From Verrucomicrobiota bacterium (GTDB taxonomy: Bacteria > Verrucomicrobiota > Verrucomicrobiia > Opitutales > Opitutaceae), in assembly GCA_016721945.1 (NCBI GenBank), contig JADKHC010000001.1, positions 248,001 through 312,000 on the forward strand: a stretch of 64,000 bases of DNA, written 5' to 3'. Both the position numbers and the translations under genes were made by a program. A model generated the notes under the pieces. The model saw only the letters and a list, made by a program, of their open reading frames with translations, did not search any database and was not told where the DNA came from. Shown piece after piece: positions 54,857 through 63,953 of the stretch. Positions within the stretch are counted from its first letter, which is position 1; the number at the start of each line of letters is the position of its first letter.

Positions 54857-56617
54857 TTATTTTCCCGTGCTCGGTCCCACCCGCGGATCGAAAAGCACAA
54901 AGAGATTATCCGCAAGCTTCTGCGGTATGACGAGCGAGAAACCCGCCGGAAAACGCGTCGTAACCAGAGCCGAATACACCTGTGCCCATTCGCCTAGAAG
55001 CCCCGGATCGCTGCCGATACGGGTGAGTTCGGCAAAGTAAGGCCGGTCAAGCGTGTGCGGCGTTAGTACCAGTGCATAAACTGGCTGCTCCATGCAGATC
55101 TCATAATAATCGCGCAGCTTCGTCGGCTGCGACCACACCTGCTGCCCGCTGTACCACGCCGCGCCGGCCGGGACATCGGCCATCCAGGCCACCCCCCCCC
55201 GCCGCGCCGAATCTTCGCGCATACCGACAAACACCGTCGGATAATACGGAGGATAACAAAAATGGTTCTTCCGCCGCGGTTCCATCACATCATGCAGCAG
55301 CGGCAGCGCCTGCAAACCGAGCAACACCAGCGGAACCCAACGCGCATGCGGCGCGAGTTTTTCGCTGCTGGCCACCAGCACCGCAAAAAATCCTGCGCCA
55401 AAAATCGCAATCAACGGCACCGCATAAATCGCGGGAAAACGCTCTCCCTCGCCGGAATCGAGAAATGCCTGCGCAACTACCAAGACAACCAACATCGCCA
55501 AGAAAACCCAGCGCATCCGGTTCGCGGTGGACGAACGAAAACGATACAGCAAGCCGACCGCAAACAACGCGGTGAACAACATCCCGCCCGCCCACACCTG
55601 ATCGCGCAACGCCACTTTAATTCCGGTGAGTCCCTTGTTGCCCAGCTTGTCGAGGTCGAGCGCTGGAGCCGCGGCGCTAAGCGTATTGCGGAAAATCTCC
55701 GGCTCCGCCGTGGGATCGCCCGCCTTGAGCGCGATGTCGTGACCAGCCAGCGCCAGCGGATGACCGGTCAGCCCGATATTGCGCGACATCCAGGGATAAA
55801 CAACGAGTATAAAACCAATCGCCACCCCCAGAATCGCCGCCATGCGCACGCCGCCCTTGCAACGAATTCCGGCAAACAACAGCACCGGCAGCACCACCAG
55901 CCCGGCCGGATAATCGCATAAAAACATCAGCCCGCAAACCACTCCCGCCGCAAAAAACCAGGGACGCAACGGTTTGCCCGCCGTCGCAGCACCATCGCCC
56001 CGCACTAATAAATAAAATAAACTGAGCAGCAGTACCATCATGAGCGGCGTGCCATTGACCGCTACGGTCTGAGCCCAGACCGACACACCAGCAAGCAACC
56101 CAATCGAAGCGACCATCCCGACCGAAGCGTCGAATAAACGGCGGCCTAGGATAAACGTCAGCCACGCCGCCAACCAGAGCAGCACGATGTTCAGCCCGAG
56201 CAAAAGATAGTCACCGCCAAACCCTTCGGGCGGAGTCGGTGCCTTCTGGAAGATTGCATGACTATACTTCGCGGGCAGCGCCGAAATCACACCGCCAATC
56301 AACGCAGGGTAAAGCGGCGACCGGTGCAACTCGGGCCAAGGGCGAGCGAAATCGGTTTTTTCACTTCGTGCCTGCAAAACCGCCATCGTCTGCGGATAAC
56401 GAATCGTTGTGGTATAACCCTCCCCCGCCGCGAGCTGCCGACCAGCCACTGCTTGCGACAACGTCACCTCCGACTGCGGGCCATGAAACTGCGTATAACC
56501 GATCCTAAGCGACAAAAGAAGGATGCCAATGAGCAACGCCGCACGACGAATCCAACGCGCGCCCGGTCCTATTTCCAGCCAGTGCACCCATTCCTGAAGC
56601 GAGCGGGACGTTTTCAC
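54857..56617 (-). CDS. Polytopic membrane glycosyltransferase (GT39/ArnT/PMT-like)
   Basis: The 586-residue product starts at GTG 56617, overlapping the response-regulator stop as GTGA. It has about ten to twelve membrane helices; an early extracytoplasmic loop contains HRSPLYPALIGG, the type of motif seen in GT-C dolichyl/undecaprenyl-phosphate sugar transferases. A C-terminal soluble domain follows from about 450. It probably transfers a sugar from a lipid carrier on the periplasmic side. A run of nine G residues (55192-55200 as C on the plus strand) lies in codons for Arg-Arg-Gly-Gly-Val, a possible slippage site. Confidence 0.8.
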   Translation of the reverse strand: MKTSRSLQEWVHWLEIGPGARWIRRAALLIGILLLSLRIGYTQFHGPQSEVTLSQAVAGRQLAAGEGYTTTIRYPQTMAVLQARSEKTDFARPWPELHRSPLYPALIGGVISALPAKYSHAIFQKAPTPPEGFGGDYLLLGLNIVLLWLAAWLTFILGRRLFDASVGMVASIGLLAGVSVWAQTVAVNGTPLMMVLLLSLFYLLVRGDGAATAGKPLRPWFFAAGVVCGLMFLCDYPAGLVVLPVLLFAGIRCKGGVRMAAILGVAIGFILVVYPWMSRNIGLTGHPLALAGHDIALKAGDPTAEPEIFRNTLSAAAPALDLDKLGNKGLTGIKVALRDQVWAGGMLFTALFAVGLLYRFRSSTANRMRWVFLAMLVVLVVAQAFLDSGEGERFPAIYAVPLIAIFGAGFFAVLVASSEKLAPHARWVPLVLLGLQALPLLHDVMEPRRKNHFCYPPYYPTVFVGMREDSARRGGVAWMADVPAGAAWYSGQQVWSQPTKLRDYYEICMEQPVYALVLTPHTLDRPYFAELTRIGSDPGLLGEWAQVYSALVTTRFPAGFSLVIPQKLADNLFVLFDPRVGPSTGK

Positions 56618-58041
56618 CGGTCGAGCGTGTCGAGTTCAGGCCATTGCGAGAGCTTGCGATGGAGCGTGCGGCGACTGATGCCCATGAGCTTGGCCGCCAG
56701 CGTGCGGTTTCCACGCGCCTTATGCAGCGCCTCGCGCAAGAGCCGCTTTTCGTTGTCCTCGACGAGGAGCGAAGAGCCTTCAGCCGAACCAGTAACCTGA
56801 GGTCCAGAAGAAGACGCTGCGCTTACGGCCGATGAAGAACCGTTCGGCAGCGCCAGAACCTCGCCGCGGAATTTCGGTTCGAGTTCGAACTCGGTTAGCT
56901 TGCCGCCGCGATGCAACACCACAGCATTCTCCATAAAGTTGCGCAGCTCGCGGATATTGCCCGGCCACGGATAGGCCTGCAAATAGCGCATAGCGCCTGG
57001 TTCGATAGAGAGTGGCTCCACACCATTTTCTTCACTGAAGCTCTTATTGAAATGCGCGAGCAGGAGCGGAATATCGTCGGTGCGTTCGCGCAGCGGAGGC
57101 ATATAGATGCGCACGACATTGAGCCGGAAATATAGATCCTCGCGGAATTTTCCGGTACGCACCATTTGTTCCAGATTTCTATTGGTTGCGGCAACCAGAC
57201 GCACGTCAAGCGGCAGCGGCTTCGAGCCACCGACGCGCTCGATCGTCTTGGTTTCGAGAAAGCGCAGCAGCTTCACCTGCGTGGAGGCCGAGATTTCGCC
57301 GATTTCGTCAAGGAAGAGCGTACCGCCTTCGGCCGACTCGAAACGTCCGACGCGGCGCTCGGTCGCGCCGGTAAATGCACCGCGTTCGTGACCGAAGATT
57401 TCGCTTTCCAGCAGGCTTTCTGAAAGCGCCGCGCAATGCACCGCGACAAATGCTCCGCGCGCACGCGGGCTCGCTTGGTGAATCGCTTGGGCGATCAGTT
57501 CCTTGCCGGAGCCGGATTCACCTTCGATGAGGATCGTGGCCTTGGAGGGAGCGACTAGTTTTACCCGGCCAAGCACGTCGTGCAGTTTCTCCGAGTGGCC
57601 GACAATACCGGTAATGGCGAATTTTTCGTCGAGTCGCTCCTGCAAGTGCTTCACCTCAACTTCGAGCGTCTTCGATTTGAGCGCACGCTGAATCAGCACT
57701 TCGAGCCGCTCGATATTCACGGGCTTGGTTAGAAAATCCACCGCGCCGCGCTTCATGGCCTCGACCGCGGTCTCGATATTGCCGTAGGCGGTCATCATTA
57801 GGACAGCCGGGTGGTTCGGCAAGGCGAGCGCCTTGTCGATGACCTTGAGGCCGGATTTTCCGGGCATGCGAAGGTCGGTCAGCACCACGTCGAATTCCTG
57901 CGCGGCGAAGAGGTTGAAAGCCTCGTCGGCGCTGCTGGCCACAGTCACGTCGAAGTTGTCTTCCAACGCTTGTTGCAGCCCTTCGCGGGTATGCTTCTCG
58001 TCATCAACGATGAGTACACTCGGAACCATGCCGCCATTCAC
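56614..58041 (-). CDS. Sigma-54-dependent response regulator (NtrC family)
   Basis: 475 residues from GTG 58041; an ATG at 58029 (MVPSVLIVDDEK) is an equally good start. The receiver domain has the acid pair VDDEK, phosphorylation site LTDLRMPGKSG (about 56) and Lys in FLTKPVN. The AAA+ domain has Walker A GESGSGKELIA, the sigma-54 contact loop ERGAFTGA, Walker B GGTLFLDEIGE and an Arg finger region. A Fis-type helix-turn-helix (NRTLAAKLMGISRRTLHRKL) ends the protein. It is fully equipped to activate sigma-54 promoters. The next gene overlaps it by four bases, so regulation and polymer synthesis are coupled. Confidence 0.95.
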   Translation of the reverse strand: MNGGMVPSVLIVDDEKHTREGLQQALEDNFDVTVASSADEAFNLFAAQEFDVVLTDLRMPGKSGLKVIDKALALPNHPAVLMMTAYGNIETAVEAMKRGAVDFLTKPVNIERLEVLIQRALKSKTLEVEVKHLQERLDEKFAITGIVGHSEKLHDVLGRVKLVAPSKATILIEGESGSGKELIAQAIHQASPRARGAFVAVHCAALSESLLESEIFGHERGAFTGATERRVGRFESAEGGTLFLDEIGEISASTQVKLLRFLETKTIERVGGSKPLPLDVRLVAATNRNLEQMVRTGKFREDLYFRLNVVRIYMPPLRERTDDIPLLLAHFNKSFSEENGVEPLSIEPGAMRYLQAYPWPGNIRELRNFMENAVVLHRGGKLTEFELEPKFRGEVLALPNGSSSAVSAASSSGPQVTGSAEGSSLLVEDNEKRLLREALHKARGNRTLAAKLMGISRRTLHRKLSQWPELDTLDR

Positions 58042-58222
58042 GCCATCTCGGCCGGTGCGGTCAAGCCTAGCGTCATAATGTCACAGTGAAATTACAGCCC
58101 AGCCCTCCGAAAAAGGCGCTCAAAAAAATATTCACGCAAAAAACAGAAAAAAACCCCGCATAAAAAACCAAGCCCCCCTGTTTTTCCCCTTTTCCGCCCG
58201 GCCAAAAAAGCCTGGGCGGGGC

Positions 58223-59401
58223 CTACTTCAGCATGCGCACGCGGCGGTTTTTCTGCGGGAATTGCAACGTGACCAACGTGCCCACGCCTTCCTTGCTCTC
58301 GATCCCGACCTGACCGCCGTGCTCACGCATGATGCGCTGCACGATCATGAGGCCGAGGCCGTGGCCGCCGGGCTTGGTGGTATGATACGGTTGAAACAGC
58401 CGCACCAGATCCTCCTGCTTGATGCCCGCGCCAGTGTCACCGAAAAGTAGATACACGTTGTCATCGTCCACCCGTGTCTTGATGCGGAGTACGCCGCCAG
58501 TCTGCATCGCCTCCATGGCGTTTTTAACGAGGTTAAAAAATACTTGTTTAATCTGGTTACGGTCGGCCTTGACGATCGGTAGATCGGCCGGCGTCTCGGC
58601 CTCCGCCGTGATACCGCGATCCTCGATTTCCTGCTGCTGAAATCGGAGGACCTCGTCGAGCACATCCACCAAATTGGTATCGGCCAAATCGGGCGGCTGG
58701 GGACGGATCGCATCGAGGAAATTTGTTATAATCCCGTCGAGCCGCCGCACCTCTTCCTGGCACACGCGAATCGAATCATCCAGTGCGTCGGTTTCCTTGG
58801 TTTTCGCGGCCTTGAGTTTTTTCAGACGTCGCCCGATCAGCTGCAGGTGAATCGTAAGCGAGTTCAGCGGATTCCCCAACTCGTGAGCCACACCAGCCGC
58901 CAGCAGTAATATCGACGAAGTACGCTCGTTTTCGATACGCTCCTCGGTCGTCTGCTTGTCGCGCGTGATATCGCTCAGGATGACGGCAAACCGCCGCGTT
59001 GCGCCCGCGCCTTCGTCTTGAAAAGGCACCATGTAGAGCCGCACCGAGCGCGGTTCCGGATAGGAAAGTTCGATCTCGCGCGCCACCACCGGCAGCGTCA
59101 GCGCCGTGTCGTCTAGCGCCGCTTCAAGCGACGGCCGCAGCCCGGGAACCAGCCGCCAGAGAATCGCGCCGCTTAATTCATCCTCGCGCAGGCCGATAAT
59201 ACGGTGAGCCGCATGATTGGCATACTCGATCACCCCGTTGGCGCTGATGACCAGCACGCCCTCCTGAAGCGTGTTGAAAATATTTTCAAAAAGCCCGCGT
59301 TCCCGTGCGAGCCGCTGCACGAGGTTGGTCAAATTAACTGTATCCAACGTGTCGAGACGCCCGAGCACGCGATCCAGCGAGGAGTGTTTCTTGACGGCCA
59401 T
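58223..59401 (-). CDS. PAS-domain sensor histidine kinase (NtrB-like)
   Basis: 392 residues from the ATG at 59401 (MAVKKHSSLDRV). A short coiled segment leads into a PAS domain (about 40-150: IFNTLQEGVLVISANGVIEYAN). The HisKA domain has the phospho-acceptor His in AAGVAHELGNPLNSL (about 171). The HATPase domain has N-box NLVKNAMEA, DTGAGI and GGHGLGLMIV. No membrane segment is seen, so the signal is probably cytosolic. The gene is 181 bases upstream of the response regulator on the same strand and is its likely partner. Confidence 0.95.
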   Translation of the reverse strand: MAVKKHSSLDRVLGRLDTLDTVNLTNLVQRLARERGLFENIFNTLQEGVLVISANGVIEYANHAAHRIIGLREDELSGAILWRLVPGLRPSLEAALDDTALTLPVVAREIELSYPEPRSVRLYMVPFQDEGAGATRRFAVILSDITRDKQTTEERIENERTSSILLLAAGVAHELGNPLNSLTIHLQLIGRRLKKLKAAKTKETDALDDSIRVCQEEVRRLDGIITNFLDAIRPQPPDLADTNLVDVLDEVLRFQQQEIEDRGITAEAETPADLPIVKADRNQIKQVFFNLVKNAMEAMQTGGVLRIKTRVDDDNVYLLFGDTGAGIKQEDLVRLFQPYHTTKPGGHGLGLMIVQRIMREHGGQVGIESKEGVGTLVTLQFPQKNRRVRMLK

Positions 59402-59520
59402 GCGCACAAGAAAAACAAACCTGCTCCGACTTGCAACCCACCGCCTCAACCGTCCTGGCAAAAACCACGCGCCCGCAACAAAGCTTGTTCCCACCCAAAA
59501 CCTTTCCTAGCATTTTAATT

Positions 59521-60609
59521 ATGAAGCCAGAACGCATCGGAATCCTCACCGGCGGCGGCGACTGCCCCGGCCTCAATGCTGTCATTCGCGCCGTGGTGAA
59601 ATCCGCATCCCGCCTCGGTTGGGAAACGCTCGGTTTTCACGGCGGCTTCGAAGGCCTGCTCGAGCCCGTCTCCTACCGCACTCTCGATCACCGCGAAATG
59701 GGCGCACTGCTCACCGCTGGCGGCACTGTGCTCGGCACCTCGAACCGCGGACGCTTTTCCGCCAAAACCGGGCACGGCCAAAAAGCAGAAATCCCGCGCG
59801 CTATCCTCGACGAAGCCAAACGCAACTTCGACGCCCTCGGCCTGCGCGGCCTGATCTGCGTTGGCGGCGACGGCTCCCTAACCATCGCCCAGGCACTTTA
59901 CGAACACGGCATCCCGGTCGTCGGCGTACCCAAAACCATCGACAACGACCTTGAGGCCACGACCGTCACCTTCGGCTTCGATTCCGCCGTGGCCTGCGCG
60001 ACCGACGCGCTCGACCGCCTGCACACGACCGCCGCCAGTCACAACCGCGTGATGGTCCTCGAAGTCATGGGCCGCTACGCCGGCTGGATCGCCTCGCACG
60101 CAGGCATCGCTGGCGGTGGGGACATCATTTTGATCCCGGAGATTCCGTTCAACTACGACTCGGTCTGCAAAAAAATCGCCGAACGCGAAGCGATGGGCCG
60201 CCTCTTCACGCTCATCGTCGTCGCCGAAGGTGCGCGCTCCCAAGGTGGCGATTTTGTCTCAAAGGAATCGGTGGCCAAGGATCACGAAATGCGCCTCGGC
60301 GGTATCGGCGCGGTCGTCGCAGAGGAAGTCGGTAAACGCACCGGCAAAGAATCGCGCGTCGTCGTACTCGGACACCTCCAACGCGGCGGTGGCCCAACCA
60401 CCTTCGATCGCCTACTCTGCACCCGTTTCGGCGCGAAAGCCGTGCAACTGATACAAGAAGAGAAATTTGGCACCATGGTCGCCCTGCGCCCGCCCGACAC
60501 CGTTGCGGTTCCGATCACGGAAGCCATCGGCCGCCTGCGCACCGTCCCACCCGACGGCGACATCGTCCGCACCGCCCGGGCCCTAGGCATCAGCTTCGGA
60601 GCGGATTGA
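59521..60609 (+). CDS. pfkA: 6-phosphofructokinase
   Basis: The 362-residue product starts at ATG 59521 (MKPERIGILTGGGDCPG); an in-frame ATG at 59431 precedes it without homology. The PFK signatures are GGGDCPGLNAVIRAVV, VGGDGSLTIAQ and PKTIDNDLEATTVTFGF, plus MGRYAGWIASHAGIAGG. It phosphorylates fructose-6-phosphate in glycolysis. The GGDGS Gly favours ATP while the Lys in PKTIDND is typical of pyrophosphate-type enzymes; this mixed pattern occurs in group III PFKs. The phosphoryl donor is therefore uncertain. It diverges from the histidine kinase gene. Confidence 0.93.
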   Translation: MKPERIGILTGGGDCPGLNAVIRAVVKSASRLGWETLGFHGGFEGLLEPVSYRTLDHREMGALLTAGGTVLGTSNRGRFSAKTGHGQKAEIPRAILDEAKRNFDALGLRGLICVGGDGSLTIAQALYEHGIPVVGVPKTIDNDLEATTVTFGFDSAVACATDALDRLHTTAASHNRVMVLEVMGRYAGWIASHAGIAGGGDIILIPEIPFNYDSVCKKIAEREAMGRLFTLIVVAEGARSQGGDFVSKESVAKDHEMRLGGIGAVVAEEVGKRTGKESRVVVLGHLQRGGGPTTFDRLLCTRFGAKAVQLIQEEKFGTMVALRPPDTVAVPITEAIGRLRTVPPDGDIVRTARALGISFGAD

Positions 60610-60853
60610 AAACGAAGCAAAACAGGTAATTATCCACCACGAGCACATCTTTGCACGTCATCAGTAAAGCTCATCCGCGAAAGGGGGTTGGTCTTGCGGA
60701 GAGTCTCACGTCCCGAGGCCTTGGGCATTTTGGCCCGGGCTAACCTGCTATCCGTGGGTGGCTTTGGTGGCCGCCGGGGTACAGACCGGTGTAGCCCCTC
60801 GGCTCCGCTCGGCGGCCCTGAGCCACTCGCTTTACTTAAAATGTACCATGCCT
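60610..60853. other. Intergenic region between pfkA and the permease gene
   Basis: No gene is seen. GC-rich words (CGGCTCCGCTCGGCGG, GGTGGCCGCCGGGG) could fold, but no clear terminator or known RNA is recognised. Confidence 0.4.
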
Positions 60854-63268
60854 TCACTCGGCGCGCAGGGTAACCATGGGATCGACCAGCGTGGCCCGGC
60901 GTGCGGGCAGCCAGCACGCGACCAGAGAAACGATGAAAAGCAGTGCGGAAACGCCGAGCAACGCAACGGGGTCGGCGCCGCCGAGTCGGGGCAGCAAAGA
61001 ACCCAGAACACGCCCAATGCCGAACGCACCGACAAGGCCAAGGAGAAGCCCGAGCCCGGTGAGCCGGAGTCCGTGTTTCAGCACGAGTGCAAGCACCTGC
61101 GACGGCTGGGCGCCGAGGGCGAGCCGTATCCCAAATTCGCCGGTGCGCTGCGCGACGGTTTGAGAAATCACGCTGTAAAGCCCCACGGCCGCGAGCACCA
61201 GACCGAGCAAGGCGAAACCGCCCAAAATTTGTCCGACCAGCAGAAGACTGGCCTGCTCACGACCGATAAACTGACGCACGGTGCCAACATCGTCGAGCGC
61301 GAGATCGGTGTCCACTTCGGCCACCGCACGCCGCAAACTTTCGCCCAGCCCGGCCGGCGCGGGGCCACGCACCACCAGATTAGCCCAAGCCCAGGGTTCG
61401 TGTACGATGGGCTTGTAGATCTGGTACCTAGTGGACAGTTCGGTAAAATTCGCGGCCGTATCCACGTCGCGCACAACGCCGATGACTTCGCCCGTGGTAA
61501 AGTAACCGCTGTCATCGCTCCGGATGCGGCGGCCCAAGGCGCTCTGGCCCGGCCACAGGTGTCGGGCCAACGACTCGTTGATGATGAAGACGAGAGGATC
61601 GGATTCCTTTAGGTCGGGGCGGAAAGTCCGCCCTTCGATCAACGGAATGCCGAGCGTCGCAAAGTAGTCCGAGGTAATCATCACGTGGGACGCGCGCGAA
61701 GCCAAGGCCGAGGACCCGGTCGCCTGCCCGTCGATGGAGATCGGTCGTTCGCCCGTATAGTTTTCGAGCGGCAGCGAGCTGCAGAGCGCGGCGTGCTCCA
61801 CCCCAGGCATCGAAGCCAGCCGCAGTTCGATTTTATGAAAAAGTTCGTAGCGTTTCGGTTCCGTGTCGAAGCGCGACTCGGACAACGGCAAACCCGCCGT
61901 GAGAACGTGCTCGGTATCCCAGCCGGTCTGGCGCTGCAAAAGCCGGGAGAACCCGCGCTGCATGATTCCGGCGCCCGCGAGCAATACCAAGGCAAGCGCC
62001 ACTTGGGCGACGATGAGTGCGTTGCGAATACGATGATGCCCCCGTCCCGTGGTGGACCCGCGAGCCTGCTGTTTTAACGCCGTGTTGAGATCCACGCGGG
62101 AGGCGATCCACGCCGGCACGATCCCAAAGAGAACACCCGAGAGCAGCGAGAGAGCGACCATGAGCGCAACGATTCCACCATCAAGCGCGAGGCGGAGATC
62201 CGAGGCATCTCCAACAAGAAGGTGCCGCTCAAGAAAGCGATTAAGTCCCATGGCCACGAACAGGCCAAGCGCGCCACCAGAAAGGGAAAGCACCAGACAT
62301 TCCACGAGCTGTTGCGCGATCAACCGGAAACGGGAAGCGCCGAGCGCCGCGCGAATAGCGAGGTTGCGCACGTCGGCGGTGGCGCGGGCAAGTTGCAGGT
62401 TCGCCAGATTGGCGCAGGCGATCAGCAGCACAAATCCAGCGAGCCCGAGCAGCAGCCAATACATCCGGCGGGCGGTGTCGTCCATCAGCGCCTCCTGCAA
62501 GGGCAACACTTGGTAACGCAGGCCGCTGTAGCGCTGGGGAAACTCTTTTTGTTGCGACGTCGCGAGCGGAACGAGGCCGGCCGCAATCTGCCCAGCCGCA
62601 GCATCCGGTTTCAACCGACCGATAAGTTGGAAGGCCCGATAATCACGGCCGAAAAGCTGGTCTTTAGTGAAATTGAGCGGACGCCACAGTGCCGCGCGTC
62701 CCCAGAGCAAAGGGTAATCGAAACGTGCCGGCATCACGCCGATGATGGTGACCGTTTCGCCATCAAGACGCAGCGTCTGGCCGAGCACGTCGGGGTTGCC
62801 TCCGTAGCGTTGCTGCCAGAAAGCGTAACTTAGCAACACCACCTGGTTCTTGCCTTGCTGCGTTTCCTCAACCGTAAATTGCCGCCCCAGCAGCGGGTGA
62901 ATACCACACGTGGCGAACACTTCGGCCGACGCGAGGACCGCGCTGAACCGCTCGGCTGGTCGGCCCGGCTCAGCGCAGGAATAGAAAACGCGACTGAAGC
63001 TCGCAAGCGACTCGAAGGGCAGGGTCTGATCGCGGATCTCCTGCTGCTCGGCCACGGCAAACACGCGCGACTTGCCCTGCTGGGTCGTCGCGACGATCTG
63101 AACCAGCCGCTCCGCCTGCGGAAACGGGCCGGAGCGAAAAAGCACGGTGTCGACCAGGCTGAACATGGCGGTGTTCACACCGATGCCCAAAGCGAGCGTG
63201 AGCAACGCGATGATAGTATACGCGGGAGACCGCCACAGGGTGCGGACGGCGACAGGTAGAGCGGGCAT
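60854..63268 (-). CDS. MacB/FtsX-type ABC permease of the ADOP family
   Basis: 804 residues from the ATG at 63268 (MPALPVAVRTLWRSPAYT). It follows the duplicated FtsX layout: first membrane helix (AYTIIALLTLALGIGVNTAMF), a MacB_PCD periplasmic domain (about 50-240), three helices (about 275-400), a second periplasmic domain, and three final helices (LLLVGQILGGFALLGLVLAAVGLY to LLGVSALLFIVSLVACW). This duplicated orphan permease type is common in Acidobacteria and Verrucomicrobia. No ABC ATPase gene is adjacent. It probably couples ATP hydrolysis outside the membrane to periplasmic movement of a lipid or peptide substrate; the substrate is unknown. Confidence 0.88.
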   Translation of the reverse strand: MPALPVAVRTLWRSPAYTIIALLTLALGIGVNTAMFSLVDTVLFRSGPFPQAERLVQIVATTQQGKSRVFAVAEQQEIRDQTLPFESLASFSRVFYSCAEPGRPAERFSAVLASAEVFATCGIHPLLGRQFTVEETQQGKNQVVLLSYAFWQQRYGGNPDVLGQTLRLDGETVTIIGVMPARFDYPLLWGRAALWRPLNFTKDQLFGRDYRAFQLIGRLKPDAAAGQIAAGLVPLATSQQKEFPQRYSGLRYQVLPLQEALMDDTARRMYWLLLGLAGFVLLIACANLANLQLARATADVRNLAIRAALGASRFRLIAQQLVECLVLSLSGGALGLFVAMGLNRFLERHLLVGDASDLRLALDGGIVALMVALSLLSGVLFGIVPAWIASRVDLNTALKQQARGSTTGRGHHRIRNALIVAQVALALVLLAGAGIMQRGFSRLLQRQTGWDTEHVLTAGLPLSESRFDTEPKRYELFHKIELRLASMPGVEHAALCSSLPLENYTGERPISIDGQATGSSALASRASHVMITSDYFATLGIPLIEGRTFRPDLKESDPLVFIINESLARHLWPGQSALGRRIRSDDSGYFTTGEVIGVVRDVDTAANFTELSTRYQIYKPIVHEPWAWANLVVRGPAPAGLGESLRRAVAEVDTDLALDDVGTVRQFIGREQASLLLVGQILGGFALLGLVLAAVGLYSVISQTVAQRTGEFGIRLALGAQPSQVLALVLKHGLRLTGLGLLLGLVGAFGIGRVLGSLLPRLGGADPVALLGVSALLFIVSLVACWLPARRATLVDPMVTLRAE

Positions 63269-63474
63269 GGGGTTGTTAGGATAGCCGATTTCGACTGGTT
63301 TGGTTGGGGCTAAGTTTTCCAACCTCGATTGAAGAGGACCAGTTCTTTGGGAGCGCTAATTTGAAAATCAAAAGCTCCGCAGAAGCAATCTTCGGCAAAG
63401 CCTGTCGCCGCGTAATTTCAGAATATTTTTCACGCAAAGCAGCGGAGAAACGCGTGTAGGCTTTTTCGTTTTCG

Positions 63475-63600
63475 ATTCTATTGTGTCCGCGGATTGCGCA
63501 AACGCTCGCAGCTTGCCGAACCAGTATAAACAACTTCGCATCCCTTCTTTGCGCCTCTGCGCCTTTGCGTGAAACCATTCCGATCCGTGCTCACCCTAAG
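63475..63600. repeat. Solitary diverged copy of the 270-bp intergenic repeat family
   Basis: The blocks GCGGATTGCGCAAACGCTCGCAG, TTGCCGAACCAGTATAAA, TTTGCGCCTCTGCGCCTTTGCG and TCCGTGCTCAC occur here in the same order as in the tandem array at 24606-25610. Confidence 0.8.
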
Positions 63601-63699
63601 ACATTCTCCGCTCCGTCACGCTTTACCAAATAATTAATCCGGCAACAAGGCAGCGCCGCATTGTACCAAGTTGCATTCAGGCGTATCCAAACGGCCCGA

Positions 63700-63785
63700 G
63701 GTAGGGACGACCCGCCGGGTCGTCCGACAACGTCGCCTGCGAATGACGTGGGCGCAACCGGACGGCCCGGCGGTCCGTCCCTACC
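63700..63785. repeat. Inverted REP doublet (GGTAGGGACG family)
   Basis: GGTAGGGACGACCCGCC (from 63700) is matched by an inverted partner ending GTCCGTCCCTACC at 63785. The arms are 27 bases with about two mismatches, each palindromic around CCCGCCGGG or CCCGGCGG. A single arm of the same family lies at 27294-27319. Confidence 0.8.
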
Positions 63786-63953
63786 CATCGAACACCGACA
63801 CGTTTGAATGCAATCTGGTATTCATCACCCTCCCGCTCGTACAGAGGCCTAAAAGCAGGCGCTTTCACTTCGCCGGAATAATATGCGGCCCGGACCTCGC
63901 CGTGTTGCCAGATGCCGTGCATTGCCTTTGATTGATCTCAACTCCACGCAACC

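Larger units (their letters stand above)
63269..63953. other. Repeat-rich intergenic region
   Basis: It contains a solitary copy of the 270-bp repeat family (63475-63600) and a REP doublet (63700-63785). Short open frames on both strands fall on these repeats and are not considered genes. Confidence 0.6.

Noticed and set aside
58085..58222. A terminator between the response regulator and the histidine kinase gene
   Set aside because: CCGCCC/GGGCGG can pair, but on the transcribed strand the bases after the stem are A-rich with G runs, not a T tract.
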